From a bacterium HR10 (lineage in GTDB: Bacteria > Acidobacteriota > Blastocatellia > HR10): a stretch of 64,000 bases of DNA. Under the pieces are notes generated by a model, which was not told the DNA's origin, searched no databases, and saw only the letters and a list, made by a program, of their open reading frames with translations. Of the stretch, positions 51,769 through 63,141 are shown piece by piece. The position numbers and the translations under genes are program-made. Location: positions 1-64,000 of the forward strand of contig BEHM01000008.1 of NCBI GenBank assembly GCA_002923315.1. Direction: 5' to 3'. Position 1 is the first letter of the stretch. Each line of letters begins with the position of its first letter.

Positions 51769-53072
51769 CTTCCCCCTTCGACCGAAGGCGCCTCCTTCAC
51801 CCGATCGAAGATGAGGCGGCCGCGCGCGAAGACGGCGCGCACCGTGTTCACCCCGAAGAAGTAGGGGATGTGCCGATAATCCGGCACATCGAAGAGGACG
51901 AGGTCCGCTCGTTTGCCGACTTCGAGCGATCCCACGCGATGGCCGCGATCGAGGCTGTAGGCGGCGTTGATCGTCGCGGCCGTGATGGCTTCGGCGGGCG
52001 TCATCTGCATCTGCGTGCAGGCGAGCGCGAGGATCATGGGCATGCTCGGCGTGGGTGAGGTGCCGGGGTTGAAATCGGTGGCCAGGACCACGGGGACACC
52101 CGCTTCGATGAGCTTTCGCGCCGGCGGATACTCCCGGCGACCGAGATGAAAACATGCGCCGGGAAGCAGGACGGCCATCACCCCCGCTGCGGCGAGCGCC
52201 GCGATGTCCTCCTCCGCGATCTTCTCCAGATGGTCCACCGTCTGCGCGCGCAGTTCGGCCGCCAATCGCGCGGCGCCCGAGCGGGTCCATTGCTCCGCGT
52301 GCACGCGCAGCTTCAACCCGTGAGCGCGAGCGGCTCTCATCAGCGCCCGCGCCTCCTCCACGGTGAAGGCGCCCTCATCGCAAAACACGTCGTGATACTC
52401 CGCCAGACCCTCGCGCGCGACCTCCGGCAGAAGCTCTTCAATGATCATTCGAACATAGGCCGAGCGATCCGCGGCGTACTCGTCAGGGACGACATGAGCG
52501 GCCAGCAGGGTGGGGACGATCTCCACCGGACTCTCCTCACGAAGGCGTCGGATCACGCGCAGGATTTTCAACTCCTCATCCCGGCTCAATCCGTATCCGC
52601 TCTTGGCCTCGAGCGTCGTCGTCCCGTGTTCGAGGAACCAGCGCAGGTGGCGGCGCGCCACGGTCACCAGTTCGTCCTCCGAGGCGGCGCGCGTCTGGCG
52701 CACGGTCGTTCGGATTCCTCCCCCTCGGCGCGTGATCTCCGCATAGCTCAGGCCGCGCGTTCTCCACTCGAACTCCTGCACGCGATCGCCGGCGAAGACC
52801 AGGTGCGTATGCGCATCCACGAATCCCGGCAGCACGACCATACCGCGCGCGTCCCATCGCTGCACGTCGTCCGGGAGCTTGGCGGCGACCTCATCCGTCG
52901 GTCCGACGGCGGTGATGACGCCGTCTGCGATCAACACGGCGCCGTTTTCGATCACTCCCAACTCCTCGAGCTCCCGACCGACGCGCGGTCGGGGCGGCCC
53001 GGCGAGCGTCACCACTTGAGCCGCGGAATGAAGGAACAACGGTCGGGACCTGGGCGCCTCCCGCTCACGCAT
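51753..53072 (-). CDS. hutI: Imidazolonepropionase
   Basis: 439 residues of the amidohydrolase family. It hydrolyses 4-imidazolone-5-propanoate to N-formimino-glutamate in histidine breakdown. Metal and substrate motifs: PGFVDAHTHLVFAGDR, GTTTLEAKSGYGL, LLAAHVVPDEY, LRVHAEQWTRSGAA and VLATDFNPGTSPTPSM, all diagnostic for HutI. Start ATG 53072 follows GGGAGGGGAG. The other hut genes (hutH, hutU, hutG) are not in the window. Confidence 0.94.
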   Translation of the reverse strand: MREREAPRSRPLFLHSAAQVVTLAGPPRPRVGRELEELGVIENGAVLIADGVITAVGPTDEVAAKLPDDVQRWDARGMVVLPGFVDAHTHLVFAGDRVQEFEWRTRGLSYAEITRRGGGIRTTVRQTRAASEDELVTVARRHLRWFLEHGTTTLEAKSGYGLSRDEELKILRVIRRLREESPVEIVPTLLAAHVVPDEYAADRSAYVRMIIEELLPEVAREGLAEYHDVFCDEGAFTVEEARALMRAARAHGLKLRVHAEQWTRSGAARLAAELRAQTVDHLEKIAEEDIAALAAAGVMAVLLPGACFHLGRREYPPARKLIEAGVPVVLATDFNPGTSPTPSMPMILALACTQMQMTPAEAITAATINAAYSLDRGHRVGSLEVGKRADLVLFDVPDYRHIPYFFGVNTVRAVFARGRLIFDRVKEAPSVEGGRAEGR

Positions 53073-53181
53073 CGCTTCTCCCCTCCCGACGCACCTCGGC
53101 TGGACATCTCCATCGCGCCTCTCTAAGGCTACCGCTCCTCATCAGCGCGCGGCAACTGTTGGCCCTCAAGTGGAGACGTCT

Positions 53182-53210
53182 TTGCGCGATGCCCCGCGAT
53201 CCGGTATACT
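53182..53210 (+). promoter_or_regulatory. Putative sigma70 promoter of the AmgK-like kinase gene
   Basis: TTGCGC (53182-53187), 17-base spacer, TATACT (53205-53210). Start point near 53217, about 5 bases before ATG 53222. Confidence 0.5.
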
Positions 53211-53221
53211 GCCATGCGATC

Positions 53222-54295
53222 ATGTCCGATCAGAACGAGCGAAGGGAAGGCGAGCCGACCGTTGATCGCTTCGAGGATGTCGTGCGCGCGTATGCCGCGC
53301 GCGTCTTCGGCCTGCCGGCGGGCGCCATTCGCGCCGAGAGGCTGGCGGGGGATGCCTCGATGCGACAATACTTCCGCATCGTCCTCCCGGACGAGCGCCG
53401 GTATGTCGTCGCGCGCTATCCCGAGCCGTTCGATCCGGCCACGCATCCTTATTGCGACGTGACGGCGCTCTTTCTCAAAGCCGGATTGCCCGTGCCCAGA
53501 ATCTTCGACACCGATGGCGAGCGGGCGCTGATGCTTCTGGAAGACCTCGGCGACGTTCGACTTCAAGATTGGCTCGCCACGGCGGAACCCGAAGCGCGAC
53601 GATCCGCCTATCGAGAGGCCGTCCGATTGATCCTCCGGATTCAAGATGCCACGCGCCTGGCTCAGGAGTGCGGATCCGTGGCGGCGCGCCTGGCTTTCGA
53701 CGTGGAGAAGCTCGATGGGGAGCTGCGCTTCTTCTTCACGAACTTCTTCGAGAAGTATCTCGGCCTCTCACTGGATGCCGAGCATCGGGAGCGCCTTCAC
53801 GAGGAGTTTCGGGAGATCGCGGCGGAGCTGGCGGCGATCCCGCGCGTACTGACGCATCGGGATTTTCACTCGCGCAACCTGATGTGGCATCGGGGCCGAC
53901 TCTACATCATTGACCATCAGGATGCGCGCCTGGGGCCGCCGAGCTACGACGTGGCCTCCCTGCTGGGCGACCCGTATGTGGAGCTGGAGGACGCGCTCAT
54001 CGAGGAGATGATCGCATTCTTCCTCGAGGAGAAAGCGCGGGCGGATGCCGCCTGGTCCTCCGCGCGATGCCGAGCCTTTCGACGTGAGCTGGACCTGATG
54101 CTGCTGCAGCGGCTCTTGAAGGCGACGGGCACGTACGCGTATCAAACGGCCGTTCTCGGCAATCCCGTGTACATCCCGTACATCCCTCGAGCGCTGCAGC
54201 GGGCCGCGCGCGTCCTCTCTCGGCTCGGACGCTTTCCAGCGCTGCAACGGGCGTTCGAGGAAGTCATCGCGCCCGCCTTCGCGGAGAAGGTGTGA
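53222..54295 (+). CDS. Aminoglycoside-phosphotransferase-fold sugar kinase (AmgK-like)
   Basis: 357 residues. The N-terminal lobe has [28 protein letters not shown], the signature of AmgK (N-acetylmuramate/N-acetylglucosamine 1-kinase, COG3178). The catalytic loop is [12 protein letters not shown] (HxDxxxxN) and the metal aspartate is in [23 protein letters not shown]. AmgK feeds recycled MurNAc to UDP-MurNAc together with MurU, but no murU is next to it here. The last residues of the gene are followed after 44 bases by the DUF255 gene on the same strand. Confidence 0.83.
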   Translation: MSDQNERREGEPTVDRFEDVVRAYAARVFGLPAGAIRAERLAGDASMRQYFRIVLPDERRYVVARYPEPFDPATHPYCDVTALFLKAGLPVPRIFDTDGERALMLLEDLGDVRLQDWLATAEPEARRSAYREAVRLILRIQDATRLAQECGSVAARLAFDVEKLDGELRFFFTNFFEKYLGLSLDAEHRERLHEEFREIAAELAAIPRVLTHRDFHSRNLMWHRGRLYIIDHQDARLGPPSYDVASLLGDPYVELEDALIEEMIAFFLEEKARADAAWSSARCRAFRRELDLMLLQRLLKATGTYAYQTAVLGNPVYIPYIPRALQRAARVLSRLGRFPALQRAFEEVIAPAFAEKV

Positions 54296-54339
54296 ACGTG
54301 GGCGCCGCCTCAATTCTCGGCGAGAACGAGGAGGCCTTC

Positions 54340-56442
<2,103 letters not shown>

Positions 56443-56468
56443 TCGCCGCGCGGCTAGAGAGTGAAGCG

Positions 56469-57602
56469 GTGCGGATCGTGCAGATTGGAAAATTCTACGC
56501 CCCTGTCCCCGGCGGCATGGAGGCGGCCCTGCAGCATCTGTGCGAGGAGCTCTGCCGGCACGTGGATCTGCAGGTCTTCGTCGCCAACACGCGACCGAAG
56601 ACAGTGACCGACGTCATCAACGGCGTGCGCGTGACGCGCGTCGCCCGATGGGGGCAGATCGCCTCCGCGCCGATCTGTCCGTCACTCCCGCGCCTGCTGG
56701 CCGACTCCCGCGCCGACATCCTCCACGTGCACGAACCCAATCCCATAGCCACGTTCGCCGTGCTCGCTGCGAATCCATCGGCGCGCGTGATCGTCTCCTT
56801 CCACAGCGAGGTCGTTCGACAACGCGTGCTGCGGCATGTCTACAGCCCGCTCCGCGAGCGCCTGCTGCGGCGCGCCGCTCGGATCATCGTCGCCGCGCCC
56901 CAGCATCTGGACTTCCCGACGCTTCGCCCCTATCGAGAGAAATGCGTCGTCATCCCCTTCGGGATTGATGTGGCACGCTTTCAGCTCGATCAGGCGCGGC
57001 GGCCACAGGTCGAAGCGCTGCGCGCGCAATGGGGACCGCGGATCGTCCTCTTCGTCGGCCGGCTCGTGTACTATAAGGGCGTCGAACATCTGATTGCCGC
57101 CATGCCGCGCATCCCGGCGCGTCTGCTCATCATCGGGCGCGGCCCACGCGAGCGCGCCTTGCGGCGGCGCGTTCGCGCTCTCGGACTGGAGGGACGGGTC
57201 GTCTTCCTCGGCGAGGTCGCGCAGGACCAGCTCGTGGCCTATTATCACGCGTGCGATGTGCTGGTTCTCCCATCCATCCACGCGAGCGAGACCTTCGGGA
57301 TCGTCCAATTGGAAGCCATGGCCTCGGGGAAGCCCGTCATCAGCACGCAGCTGCCGACCGGCGTCTCCTGGGTGAATCGGCACGGCGTGACTGGATTGCT
57401 CGTTCCCCCCTCGAGCGCCGACGCCCTGGCCGAAGCCGTGAACCGCGTGCTCGATGATGAAGCGCTTCGTCGGCGCATGGGAGAGGCGGCCCGCCGATAT
57501 GTGCACGCGCGCTTCACCCGTCAGCGGATGGCGCGCGCCGTCCTGGAGCTTTACGAAGAGGTCCTCTCCGCCACGACGCGACCCGAGCCCGCGCGCCCAT
57601 GA
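56469..57602 (+). CDS. Family 4 glycosyltransferase
   Basis: 377 residues from GTG 56469, with a GT-B fold. The N-terminal glycine loop is YAPVPGGMEAALQHL. The donor-site half contains VLFVGRLVYYKGVEHLIAAM and the E-x7-E motif in HASETFGIVQLEAMASGKPVI. GT4 enzymes transfer sugars from NDP-sugars to lipid or glycan acceptors in envelope polysaccharide synthesis. Donor and acceptor unknown. It is 26 bases after the DUF255 gene and converges on aroK. Confidence 0.9.
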   Translation: MRIVQIGKFYAPVPGGMEAALQHLCEELCRHVDLQVFVANTRPKTVTDVINGVRVTRVARWGQIASAPICPSLPRLLADSRADILHVHEPNPIATFAVLAANPSARVIVSFHSEVVRQRVLRHVYSPLRERLLRRAARIIVAAPQHLDFPTLRPYREKCVVIPFGIDVARFQLDQARRPQVEALRAQWGPRIVLFVGRLVYYKGVEHLIAAMPRIPARLLIIGRGPRERALRRRVRALGLEGRVVFLGEVAQDQLVAYYHACDVLVLPSIHASETFGIVQLEAMASGKPVISTQLPTGVSWVNRHGVTGLLVPPSSADALAEAVNRVLDDEALRRRMGEAARRYVHARFTRQRMARAVLELYEEVLSATTRPEPARP

Positions 57603-57618
57603 CCCACTCGGCGCGGCC

Positions 57619-58128
57619 TCATGAGCATCGCGAGCGAGGGGGCAAGCGGCGAAGGATCTCCTCAACGATCGCCTCCGGCGTCAGCCGTCCGGTCTCCACT
57701 CGCAGATCGGCTTGCTCATAGGCCGGACGGCGCGCGCGCCAGAGCTCCCGCATCTGCTCGGCCGAACGATAAAGGGGACGATCCGTCGTCCCCGCCAGCC
57801 GTTCCAGAATGACCTCCAGCGGACAATCGAGCCAAATCGAGATGCCCAATCGCCGCACCTGACGGCGATTCTCCTCGCTCACGAACGCTCCCCCCCCGAG
57901 CGCGACGACGACCTCGTCCCACGCCTCAAGCCCGCGCAAGGCGCGACGCTCCATCTCACGGAAGGCGGCCTCACCCATGCGCTCGAAGATCTCGCGGATC
58001 GAAAGGCCCACCTGCTGCTGGATCCACTCGTCGAGGTCCAGGAACGCGTATCCGAGCCGTTCAGCCAGCAGGCGTCCGATCGTCGTCTTCCCCGCGCCCA
58101 TGAACCCGACCAGGAAAATGCGCGTCAT
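57619..58128 (-). CDS. aroK: Shikimate kinase
   Basis: 169 residues. P-loop GFMGAGKTTIGRLLAERLG, shikimate-binding DLDEW (D in DLD), the GGGAF loop, LIVWLDCPLEVILERL-type lid region, and DRPLYR. It makes shikimate-3-phosphate, the substrate of a step before AroA. ATG 58128 overlaps the aroA stop by 4 bases (ATGA), so the two are translationally coupled. Confidence 0.93.
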   Translation of the reverse strand: MTRIFLVGFMGAGKTTIGRLLAERLGYAFLDLDEWIQQQVGLSIREIFERMGEAAFREMERRALRGLEAWDEVVVALGGGAFVSEENRRQVRRLGISIWLDCPLEVILERLAGTTDRPLYRSAEQMRELWRARRPAYEQADLRVETGRLTPEAIVEEILRRLPPRSRCS

Positions 58129-59432
58129 CGTTCGACGATCTGCTCCAGCATGGAGAAGAAGGTGGGGAAGGAGACGGCCACGACTTCGGGGTCCCGAATG
58201 ATCGTCTCCCCTTCGGCCCACAGGCCGGCGATGGCGAAGGCCATCGCGATGCGATGATCGCCGTCAGGCTCGATCTCCGCTCCGCGAAGCGCTTGGGGTC
58301 CCGCGACGGCCAGCCCATCCGCGCGCTCGACCACCTGCGCGCCCATGCGCCGCAGATTCTCCACGGTCGCGCGAATACGATCGCTCTCTTTCACGCGCAG
58401 CTCACCCGCGTCGCGCACGATGATCCCCCCCGGCATGCGCGTCGCCAGGACGGCCAGAAGGGGAATCTCATCAATCACCGCCGGGATGAGCGCCCCCTCG
58501 AGCACGAGCGGCTCCGCGCGCGATGTCCAAGTCGTGGGCCTTGAGGTCACTCGAATATCTCCCACCGCTTCTCCATGCCATCGGCGTGGATTCTCGATCA
58601 CCACATCCGCCCCCCACCGGCGGAGCACCTCGAGGAAGCCCGTGCGCGTCGGATTGAGCAGAACGTCGCGAACGAGCAGCTGCGAGCCCGGAAGCGCGAG
58701 CGCGCCCGCGATGAAGAAGGCTGCCGAAGAGATATCTCCGGCGATCCGATACTCGCGAGCGCGAAGTCGCGGGCGTCCGCAGACGGAGATGGCTCCGCCG
58801 ACCGCGCTCACCTGAGCGCCGAACTCAGCGAGCATGATCTCCGTGTGATTCCGCGTCGGCACGGGCTCCTCCACGGTCGTCATCCCTGAGGCGAAAAGCC
58901 CCGCCAACAGGACGCAGGATTTCACCTGCGCGCTCGCGACGGGAAGTCGGTATCGGATTGGACGCAATGTCCCTCCACGGATCGTCAGCGGCGCGTACCG
59001 ATCCTCGCGGGCGTGAACCGTCGCCCCCATGAGGCGCAGCGGATGCACGATCCGATCCATCGGCCGACGCCGCAAGGAGGCATCCCCCGTGATCGCGCTC
59101 TCAAAGGGTTGCCCGGCCAGAATCCCCGCCATCATGCGCATGGTGGAGCCGGAATTCCCGGCATCGAGCATGTGCGCCGGCGGCGTGAACCCCTCCAGTC
59201 CCACGCCGCCGACGGTGACCGTCATCCCCCCCTCGATCTCAATCGGAACACCCAGAGCGCGGAGACAGGCCAGCGTACGCTCGCAGTCGAGACTCGGAGA
59301 GAAGTTATGCAACCGGGAGACGCCCTCGCCGAGCGCGGCGCACAACGCCGCCCGATGAGAGAGCGATTTATCGCCCGGCAGGCGCACCTCTCCGGCGATG
59401 CGCTTCGCCCTGCCGATCACGTAGCTTGACAT
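58125..59432 (-). CDS. aroA: 3-phosphoshikimate 1-carboxyvinyltransferase (EPSP synthase)
   Basis: 435 residues. Diagnostic blocks: GEVRLPGDKSLSHRAAL near the N-terminus, LDAGNSGSTMRMMAG, RPMDRIVHPLRLMGA, SSAAFFIAGALALPGSQL, DEIPLLAVLA and RVKESDRI. It condenses shikimate-3-phosphate with PEP. First gene of the aroA-aroK pair; aroB lies 1.3 kb away on the same strand behind a two-gene regulatory insert of opposite orientation. Confidence 0.95.
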   Translation of the reverse strand: MSSYVIGRAKRIAGEVRLPGDKSLSHRAALCAALGEGVSRLHNFSPSLDCERTLACLRALGVPIEIEGGMTVTVGGVGLEGFTPPAHMLDAGNSGSTMRMMAGILAGQPFESAITGDASLRRRPMDRIVHPLRLMGATVHAREDRYAPLTIRGGTLRPIRYRLPVASAQVKSCVLLAGLFASGMTTVEEPVPTRNHTEIMLAEFGAQVSAVGGAISVCGRPRLRAREYRIAGDISSAAFFIAGALALPGSQLLVRDVLLNPTRTGFLEVLRRWGADVVIENPRRWHGEAVGDIRVTSRPTTWTSRAEPLVLEGALIPAVIDEIPLLAVLATRMPGGIIVRDAGELRVKESDRIRATVENLRRMGAQVVERADGLAVAGPQALRGAEIEPDGDHRIAMAFAIAGLWAEGETIIRDPEVVAVSFPTFFSMLEQIVER

Positions 59433-59571
59433 AGAACCCCTGCTATGTTACATCATTCCCTCCGAAGATGCACATAATCAGCTCCGCGAACAGAACAAGC
59501 GCGCGCTCAAGCGATGTCTCTCCCGAACACTTCGCTTGGCCCCGTCGCTCTTCGCGCGCGCAGGAGGGGGG

Positions 59572-60018
59572 ATGACGGAACGCGCTGCCCCGGAGACCTA
59601 CAGCATCAGCTTGAGCGTGGCGAGCGGACTTGAATTCGTGGAACTCGCGGAGACGGTGACCGCGACCTTGGCCCGCCTCGCCGGCTTCGATGAGGAGACG
59701 GCCATGTGGATCAGCATGGCCGTGCGCGAGGCCGTCATCAACGCCATCAAGCATGGGAACAGAGAGGATCGGCAGAAGCGAGTCGAGATCCAATACGCCT
59801 TCGACCACGATGGCCTCAGCATCCGCGTGACCGATCAGGGGAGCGGCTTCGATCTCTCCCAGGTGCCGAACCCGCTGGATCCGGAGAATCTGTTGAAGCC
59901 GACCGGGCGCGGGATCTTCTACATGAAGGCCTTCATGGACGAAGTGGACATCCGATCCGCTCCCGGCGAGGGGACGACCGTTCGCCTGAGAAAGAAGATT
60001 CGTCCGAGGAGCGCGTAG
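59572..60018 (+). CDS. Anti-sigma factor serine kinase (RsbW/SpoIIAB-like)
   Basis: 148 residues of the GHKL ATPase fold. N-box AVREAVINAIKHGN (about 57-70), G1 box VTDQGSGFD and G2 box PTGRGIFYMKAFMDE. Such kinases bind a sigma factor or phosphorylate a STAS antagonist. The next gene, starting directly after the stop codon, is such an antagonist, so the two form a partner-switch pair. No sigma factor or PP2C phosphatase is in the window. ATG 59572 is preceded by AGGAGGGG. Confidence 0.88.
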   Translation: MTERAAPETYSISLSVASGLEFVELAETVTATLARLAGFDEETAMWISMAVREAVINAIKHGNREDRQKRVEIQYAFDHDGLSIRVTDQGSGFDLSQVPNPLDPENLLKPTGRGIFYMKAFMDEVDIRSAPGEGTTVRLRKKIRPRSA

Positions 60019-60360
60019 ATGATCCGCATCGAGCACCGCACCATCGGCGACGTCCACCTCCTCGACATCGAGGGGCGCCTCACGATCGGCGAGGGAACGG
60101 CAGGCTTTCGTGAGGCGATTCATCGCGTGATTCAGCTCGGCGGGCGACGGCTCGTGCTCAATCTCGCGGGCGTCACGCATATGGACAGCTCGGGCATCGG
60201 CGAGCTGGTGAGCGCCTATACGACCATGAGCCATCTCGGCGGCCGCGTGAAGTTGCTCCATGTCCCCCCGCGCATTCGGGAGGTCCTGACGATCACGAAA
60301 TTGGCCACCGTCTTCGAGACCTTCGATGACGAAGCTGCGGCTATCGGGAGCTTCCAGTGA
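60019..60360 (+). CDS. STAS-domain anti-anti-sigma factor (SpoIIAA/RsbV-like)
   Basis: 113 residues. The STAS domain has VHLLDIEGRLTIGEG at the start and the phospho-acceptor block GVTHMDSSGIGELVSAY, where one serine of DSSG is the predicted target of the kinase encoded just upstream. In the unphosphorylated state it would sequester the kinase and release the sigma factor. No gap from the kinase stop, so the two are co-translated. Confidence 0.9.
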   Translation: MIRIEHRTIGDVHLLDIEGRLTIGEGTAGFREAIHRVIQLGGRRLVLNLAGVTHMDSSGIGELVSAYTTMSHLGGRVKLLHVPPRIREVLTITKLATVFETFDDEAAAIGSFQ

Positions 60361-60371
60361 GGCGGTGAGTC

Positions 60372-61481
60372 TCACGGCGAGAGATCGCGCAGACTCTCGC
60401 GAAGCACGGCGCGGACGAGCGACGGGGGGACATCCTCGCGCACGGTGACCCGACCGATCCGCACCGGGAGCACGAAGGTCAACCGACCTGCGCGCGCTTT
60501 CTTATCGTGGCGCATGGCGGCCAGGACCGCTTCGGGATCGAGATCGGCGATCGAAGGGAAGCGACCGCAGGCAATGACCGCGCGACGAAGACGTTCCGCC
60601 TCTTCCGAGGACAAAAGACCCAGGCGCACCGCCAGACGCGCGGCCATGATCATCCCGTAGCCCACGGCCTCCCCGTGCTTCAATCGGCGATAGCCCGTGA
60701 CGGCCTCCAAGGCATGCCCGAAGGTATGCCCGAAATTGAGGATTCGGCGAAGCCCCGATTCGCGCTCATCGCGGCGCACGACATCGGCCTTGATCTCACA
60801 GCAGCGCCGGATCACCGGCACAAGGGCCGCCGCCTCGCCCGCCTTCAACGCCTCCACGCGCTCGACGATCCAGTCGAAGAGCGCGGCATCTCGGATCACC
60901 CCGTACTTGAGCGCCTCGCATAAGCCCGCCGCCAGCTCCCGCCGCGGCAACGTGCGCAGAGTCGAGACATCGGCCAGTACGAGTCGCGGTTGATGGAAAG
61001 CGCCGACGAGATTCTTCCCTTGCGGCAAGTTCACCCCGGTCTTCCCTCCGACCGAACTGTCAATAGCGGCCAACAACGTCGTCGGGATCTGCACATAGGC
61101 GATCCCCCGCAGGAACGTGGCCGCCACGAATCCGGCGACGTCGCCGACGACGCCTCCCCCCAAGGCGATGATGGCGCTCGCACGATCCAGATGCTGATCG
61201 GCCAATTCCTCGTACAATCGCTCGACCGTGCGCACCGTCTTGTAGCGCTCGCCATCGCCGATGAGGTGCACGGAGACGGAGAAACCCGCTCGCCGAAGAC
61301 CGGAGCGAAGTTTCGCCCCATAGAGGCCGAACACCCGCGCGTTGGAGATGAGCGCGAGCCGTGGCGCCTCTCCCAGCGCCGCACGCACCAACTCGCCAGC
61401 GCGCGCGAGCACCTCCTCTCCGATCACGATGTCGTAGCTGCGCTCATCGAGCGACACACGGACGCGCGCCAGGCGGCTCAT
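60372..61481 (-). CDS. aroB: 3-dehydroquinate synthase
   Basis: 369 residues. NAD-binding IALGGGVVGDVAGFVAATF, KTGVNLPQGKNLVGAFHQP, the zinc ligands in HTFGHALE and KHGEAVGYGM, and QIPTTLLAAIDSSVGG. It closes DAHP into the first carbocycle of the shikimate pathway. ATG 61481 is preceded by GAGGAGGAG and overlaps the stop of the peptidase gene by 4 bases (ATGA). The frame extends further upstream only as a shadow of that gene. Confidence 0.95.
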   Translation of the reverse strand: MSRLARVRVSLDERSYDIVIGEEVLARAGELVRAALGEAPRLALISNARVFGLYGAKLRSGLRRAGFSVSVHLIGDGERYKTVRTVERLYEELADQHLDRASAIIALGGGVVGDVAGFVAATFLRGIAYVQIPTTLLAAIDSSVGGKTGVNLPQGKNLVGAFHQPRLVLADVSTLRTLPRRELAAGLCEALKYGVIRDAALFDWIVERVEALKAGEAAALVPVIRRCCEIKADVVRRDERESGLRRILNFGHTFGHALEAVTGYRRLKHGEAVGYGMIMAARLAVRLGLLSSEEAERLRRAVIACGRFPSIADLDPEAVLAAMRHDKKARAGRLTFVLPVRIGRVTVREDVPPSLVRAVLRESLRDLSP

Positions 61482-62989
61482 CTCCTCCTCCGGCGTCGTC
61501 CCAATGCGATTTTCACCTCGTCCAGAAGCGGCTCGATCGTGGGCGCACTCGCTCCGATCTGTCGGATGATCTCCTCGGCCGTGTAGCGCTCCCCGGTCTC
61601 CCACAATTCGATCAAGAATCGCCCGGCGCGCGGATGGCGCCACCACCGATGCCCGAACTTCGTCTTCACGTAATCGCGCAGCCACACTTCGGCGACCCAA
61701 GCCCGCCAATAATCGGCCGCGTAAAACCCATCATCCACGTCGCTCAGAAATTCCTCGGGTGGATACGGAAAACCCGTCGCGCGCGTGAGCCGTTCGGCAT
61801 ATACGGCCGCGACCTCCTCCGGCTCATCCGCCGCGTGCAGGAGCTGCTCATACTCGCACTTGGCCGCATATCGGCGAAGGAGGAAGAGTCGCTGCCCCGC
61901 CATGAGCTTCAGGAAGTGCTCGCTCGCCGGGAAGTGAAGCGCGTCCTCGAGCCATCGGGGCTCCCGAAGCAACGATTCGAGGAGGAAGGCGTACATCTCA
62001 CTCAGGGCGCGATCACCGGCATAGCGGAATTCAGGAAGGAGCGCGGCCGAGGTCCACGCGTAATGCTGCGCGTGTCCGGCCTCGTGAAGCAGCGCCTGAT
62101 AGTCCGGCACGCCGCCCGTGGGGGCGATGACGAGCTTGATCTCCTCGGGGATCCGAATGGGCGCGCAGAAGGCGCGCGGATGCTTCCGCGGCCGCGGCTC
62201 GTCATCCATCTCGACATTCTTCTGCCGATCCACCTCGATGCCCAATCCCTGCAGCACATCTTCATAGATCGCTCGCAGCCCATCCCGGGGGAAGACATCG
62301 GCATATCGCTCCAACCGAAGGAACGCCGGGATGTCGGCGCGATGCGCCTCCTGCGGGCGCAAGCCCAGTTCGCTCCACAGCGCCTCTTGCAGATGCGCTT
62401 GATAGAGCTCGTCCGTCTCCTCCAGGAACTGCGCCCACTGGCGACCGAGCGCCTCGAAATCGAGCGCTCTCAGGGCGCGATACACCGACCGATAGTCCGG
62501 ATGACCGAATCGGCGCGCCGCGCGGTGCACCTCGCGCCACCGCTCCGCGCGAAGCTCGTTCGTCCGCCGGATGATGTCCAGACACGCGGCGTGTAGCTCG
62601 CGACGTCGAGCCGGACTGGACTCCGTCGCCAACCGTTGCTGCGCTTGAGCGAACGTGAGCACTTCCTCATCCCACGCGATCTCCGCCTCCGCTTCCGCGC
62701 GCGCGATCTGCTCCGTCAGCGGGCGCACGGCCATCTCCAGCGCGCGCTCGGTGGCATCGGCGATCAGCAGATCGAGCGCGCGCCGCGCCGTCTCGAAGGC
62801 TTCCGGGATCGCCTCGCGCTCGCGCCGCAGGGCTTCAACGGCCTCGGGAGTGAAGAGATGCCCATACTGATCGTAGATCGGCTCCAGATCGAGCGCGTCC
62901 TTCCGCCCGGAATAATGCTCATACTCCTCGCGCGCGAGCGCTTCGTGGAAGCGGGCCAGCTCCTCTCGGTAGGTCTCGAGCATCGCCAC
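61478..62989 (-). CDS. M3-like zinc metallopeptidase
   Basis: 503 residues, mostly helical. The gluzincin site HEAGH lies in LLHEAGHAQHYAW (about residue 297), with the third ligand probably E in LSEMYAFLLESL, as in M3 oligoendopeptidases. It is shorter than typical PepF/M3B enzymes (about 600), and the N-terminal helical part is distinct. Probably cytoplasmic, cleaving short peptides. It starts an operon with aroB through a 4-base overlap; no functional link is obvious. Confidence 0.82.
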   Translation of the reverse strand: MAMLETYREELARFHEALAREEYEHYSGRKDALDLEPIYDQYGHLFTPEAVEALRREREAIPEAFETARRALDLLIADATERALEMAVRPLTEQIARAEAEAEIAWDEEVLTFAQAQQRLATESSPARRRELHAACLDIIRRTNELRAERWREVHRAARRFGHPDYRSVYRALRALDFEALGRQWAQFLEETDELYQAHLQEALWSELGLRPQEAHRADIPAFLRLERYADVFPRDGLRAIYEDVLQGLGIEVDRQKNVEMDDEPRPRKHPRAFCAPIRIPEEIKLVIAPTGGVPDYQALLHEAGHAQHYAWTSAALLPEFRYAGDRALSEMYAFLLESLLREPRWLEDALHFPASEHFLKLMAGQRLFLLRRYAAKCEYEQLLHAADEPEEVAAVYAERLTRATGFPYPPEEFLSDVDDGFYAADYWRAWVAEVWLRDYVKTKFGHRWWRHPRAGRFLIELWETGERYTAEEIIRQIGASAPTIEPLLDEVKIALGRRRRRR

Positions 62990-63091
62990 GCCTTACAACT
63001 CAAGGATGATGGATCGAGGACTTCGGAGCTGTCAAGCTCATGCGACCGACCGCCTCTGCGGAGCGCGCCCGCGCTCACGGAGTCGCGTTTC

Positions 63092-63121
63092 TTGACAGGT
63101 TTTCTCGAAGACCGGTACGCT
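63092..63121 (+). promoter_or_regulatory. Putative promoter of the ubiX-ubiA pair
   Basis: TTGACA (63092-63097, perfect), 18-base spacer, TACGCT (63116-63121, weak). Start point near 63128, leader about 14 bases before ATG 63142. Confidence 0.4.
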
Positions 63122-63141
63122 TGTCTTCCGACGATCGGCCT

